7,499 bases of DNA from Bacteroidales bacterium (lineage in GTDB: Bacteria; Bacteroidota; Bacteroidia; Bacteroidales; UBA932): contig JAHDRO010000197.1 of NCBI GenBank assembly GCA_018433265.1, positions 1 to 7,499 on the forward strand. The letters are read 5' to 3'. A program made the translations under genes and the position numbers. The first letter of the stretch is position 1. Each line of letters opens with the position of its first letter. Below the pieces are notes generated by a model that had not been told where the DNA came from, made no database searches, and saw only the letters and a list, made by a program, of their open reading frames with translations. Positions 7,490-7,499 of this stretch are shown piece by piece.

Positions 7490-7499
7490 TGCAGTGCTG
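7487..7499 (+). other. In-frame TGA before the third Fe-S cysteine codon; homology resumes downstream
   Basis: Bases 7484-7499 read GTT TGA TGC AGT GCT G, that is V-stop-C-S-A. Class I fumarases normally read GVSCSAD here, so the TGA replaces the serine codon (TCA to TGA is one base change) and the following Cys-Ser-Ala is intact. No frame change is needed. The window ends 10 bases after the TGA, so the rest of the gene cannot be examined. Confidence 0.8.

Noticed and set aside
7481..7499. A prfB-like +1 frameshift at GTT TGA T with SD-like GGGAG upstream
   Set aside because: Shifting +1 gives Asp-Ala-Val-Leu, which does not match the family, whereas the unshifted frame gives the conserved Cys-Ser-Ala. 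A shift would destroy the homology.
7489..7499. TGATG overlap starting a separate fumarase beta-subunit gene
   Set aside because: The ATG at 7489 is in a different frame (Met-Gln-Cys) from the one that keeps homology, and the stop falls inside a conserved segment instead of between domains.
1..7499. A novel multi-gene system, mobile element, CRISPR array or RNA gene
   Set aside because: All six coding regions belong to recognised core families. Gaps are 65 bases or shorter, and no repeat arrays, transposase motifs, tRNA-like or rRNA-like segments were seen.

Overview
This is a compact chromosomal housekeeping segment, most likely from a member of the Bacteroidota (Bacteroidales-like). Three things point there. 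The RecA, RlmN, PMCA-type ATPase and RecX sequences read like Bacteroidota versions. The DNA is AT-rich, and none of the six gene starts has a Shine-Dalgarno (SD) sequence. The recA/rlmN intergenic region carries TAnnTTTG boxes on both strands, the -7 element of Bacteroidota sigma-ABfr promoters. The genus was not determined.

Layout. On the minus strand, 963 down to 1 is recA, with its C-terminus cut off by the window edge. A 65-base divergent intergenic region (964-1028) holds the putative promoters. On the plus strand, five genes follow almost without gaps. They are rlmN (1029-2048), a PMCA-type Ca2+-transporting P-type ATPase (about 2057-4891), recX (4896-5426), prfB encoding release factor RF2 (5427-6513, read through a programmed +1 frameshift at 5487-5493), and class I fumarate hydratase (from 6548). 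The first four are overlapping, abutting or separated by a few bases, so they probably form one transcription unit. The fumarase follows after 34 bases.

How the genes relate. RecX modulates RecA filaments, so both halves of a recombinase/regulator pair lie here, but on divergent transcripts and separated by two unrelated genes. RlmN modifies 23S rRNA A2503 (and tRNA A37 in species where this was tested), and RF2 terminates translation, so the operon mixes translation quality, ion transport and recombination control. Fumarase is a TCA-cycle enzyme.

Main anomalies. (1) The fumarase frame is stopped by a TGA at 7487-7489. This is the codon immediately before the cysteine expected to be the third [4Fe-4S] ligand, and the reading frame after the TGA still matches the family. 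It is therefore a nonsense mutation, a sequence error or a recoded stop, not a natural C-terminus. (2) prfB has a textbook +1 frameshift cassette, so an uncorrected frame call gives a truncated gene. (3) The Ca2+-ATPase has an apparent extra pair of membrane segments between M3 and M4. I found no CRISPR array, mobile element, RNA gene, defence locus or clearly new multi-gene system; apart from these points the window is ordinary core genome.
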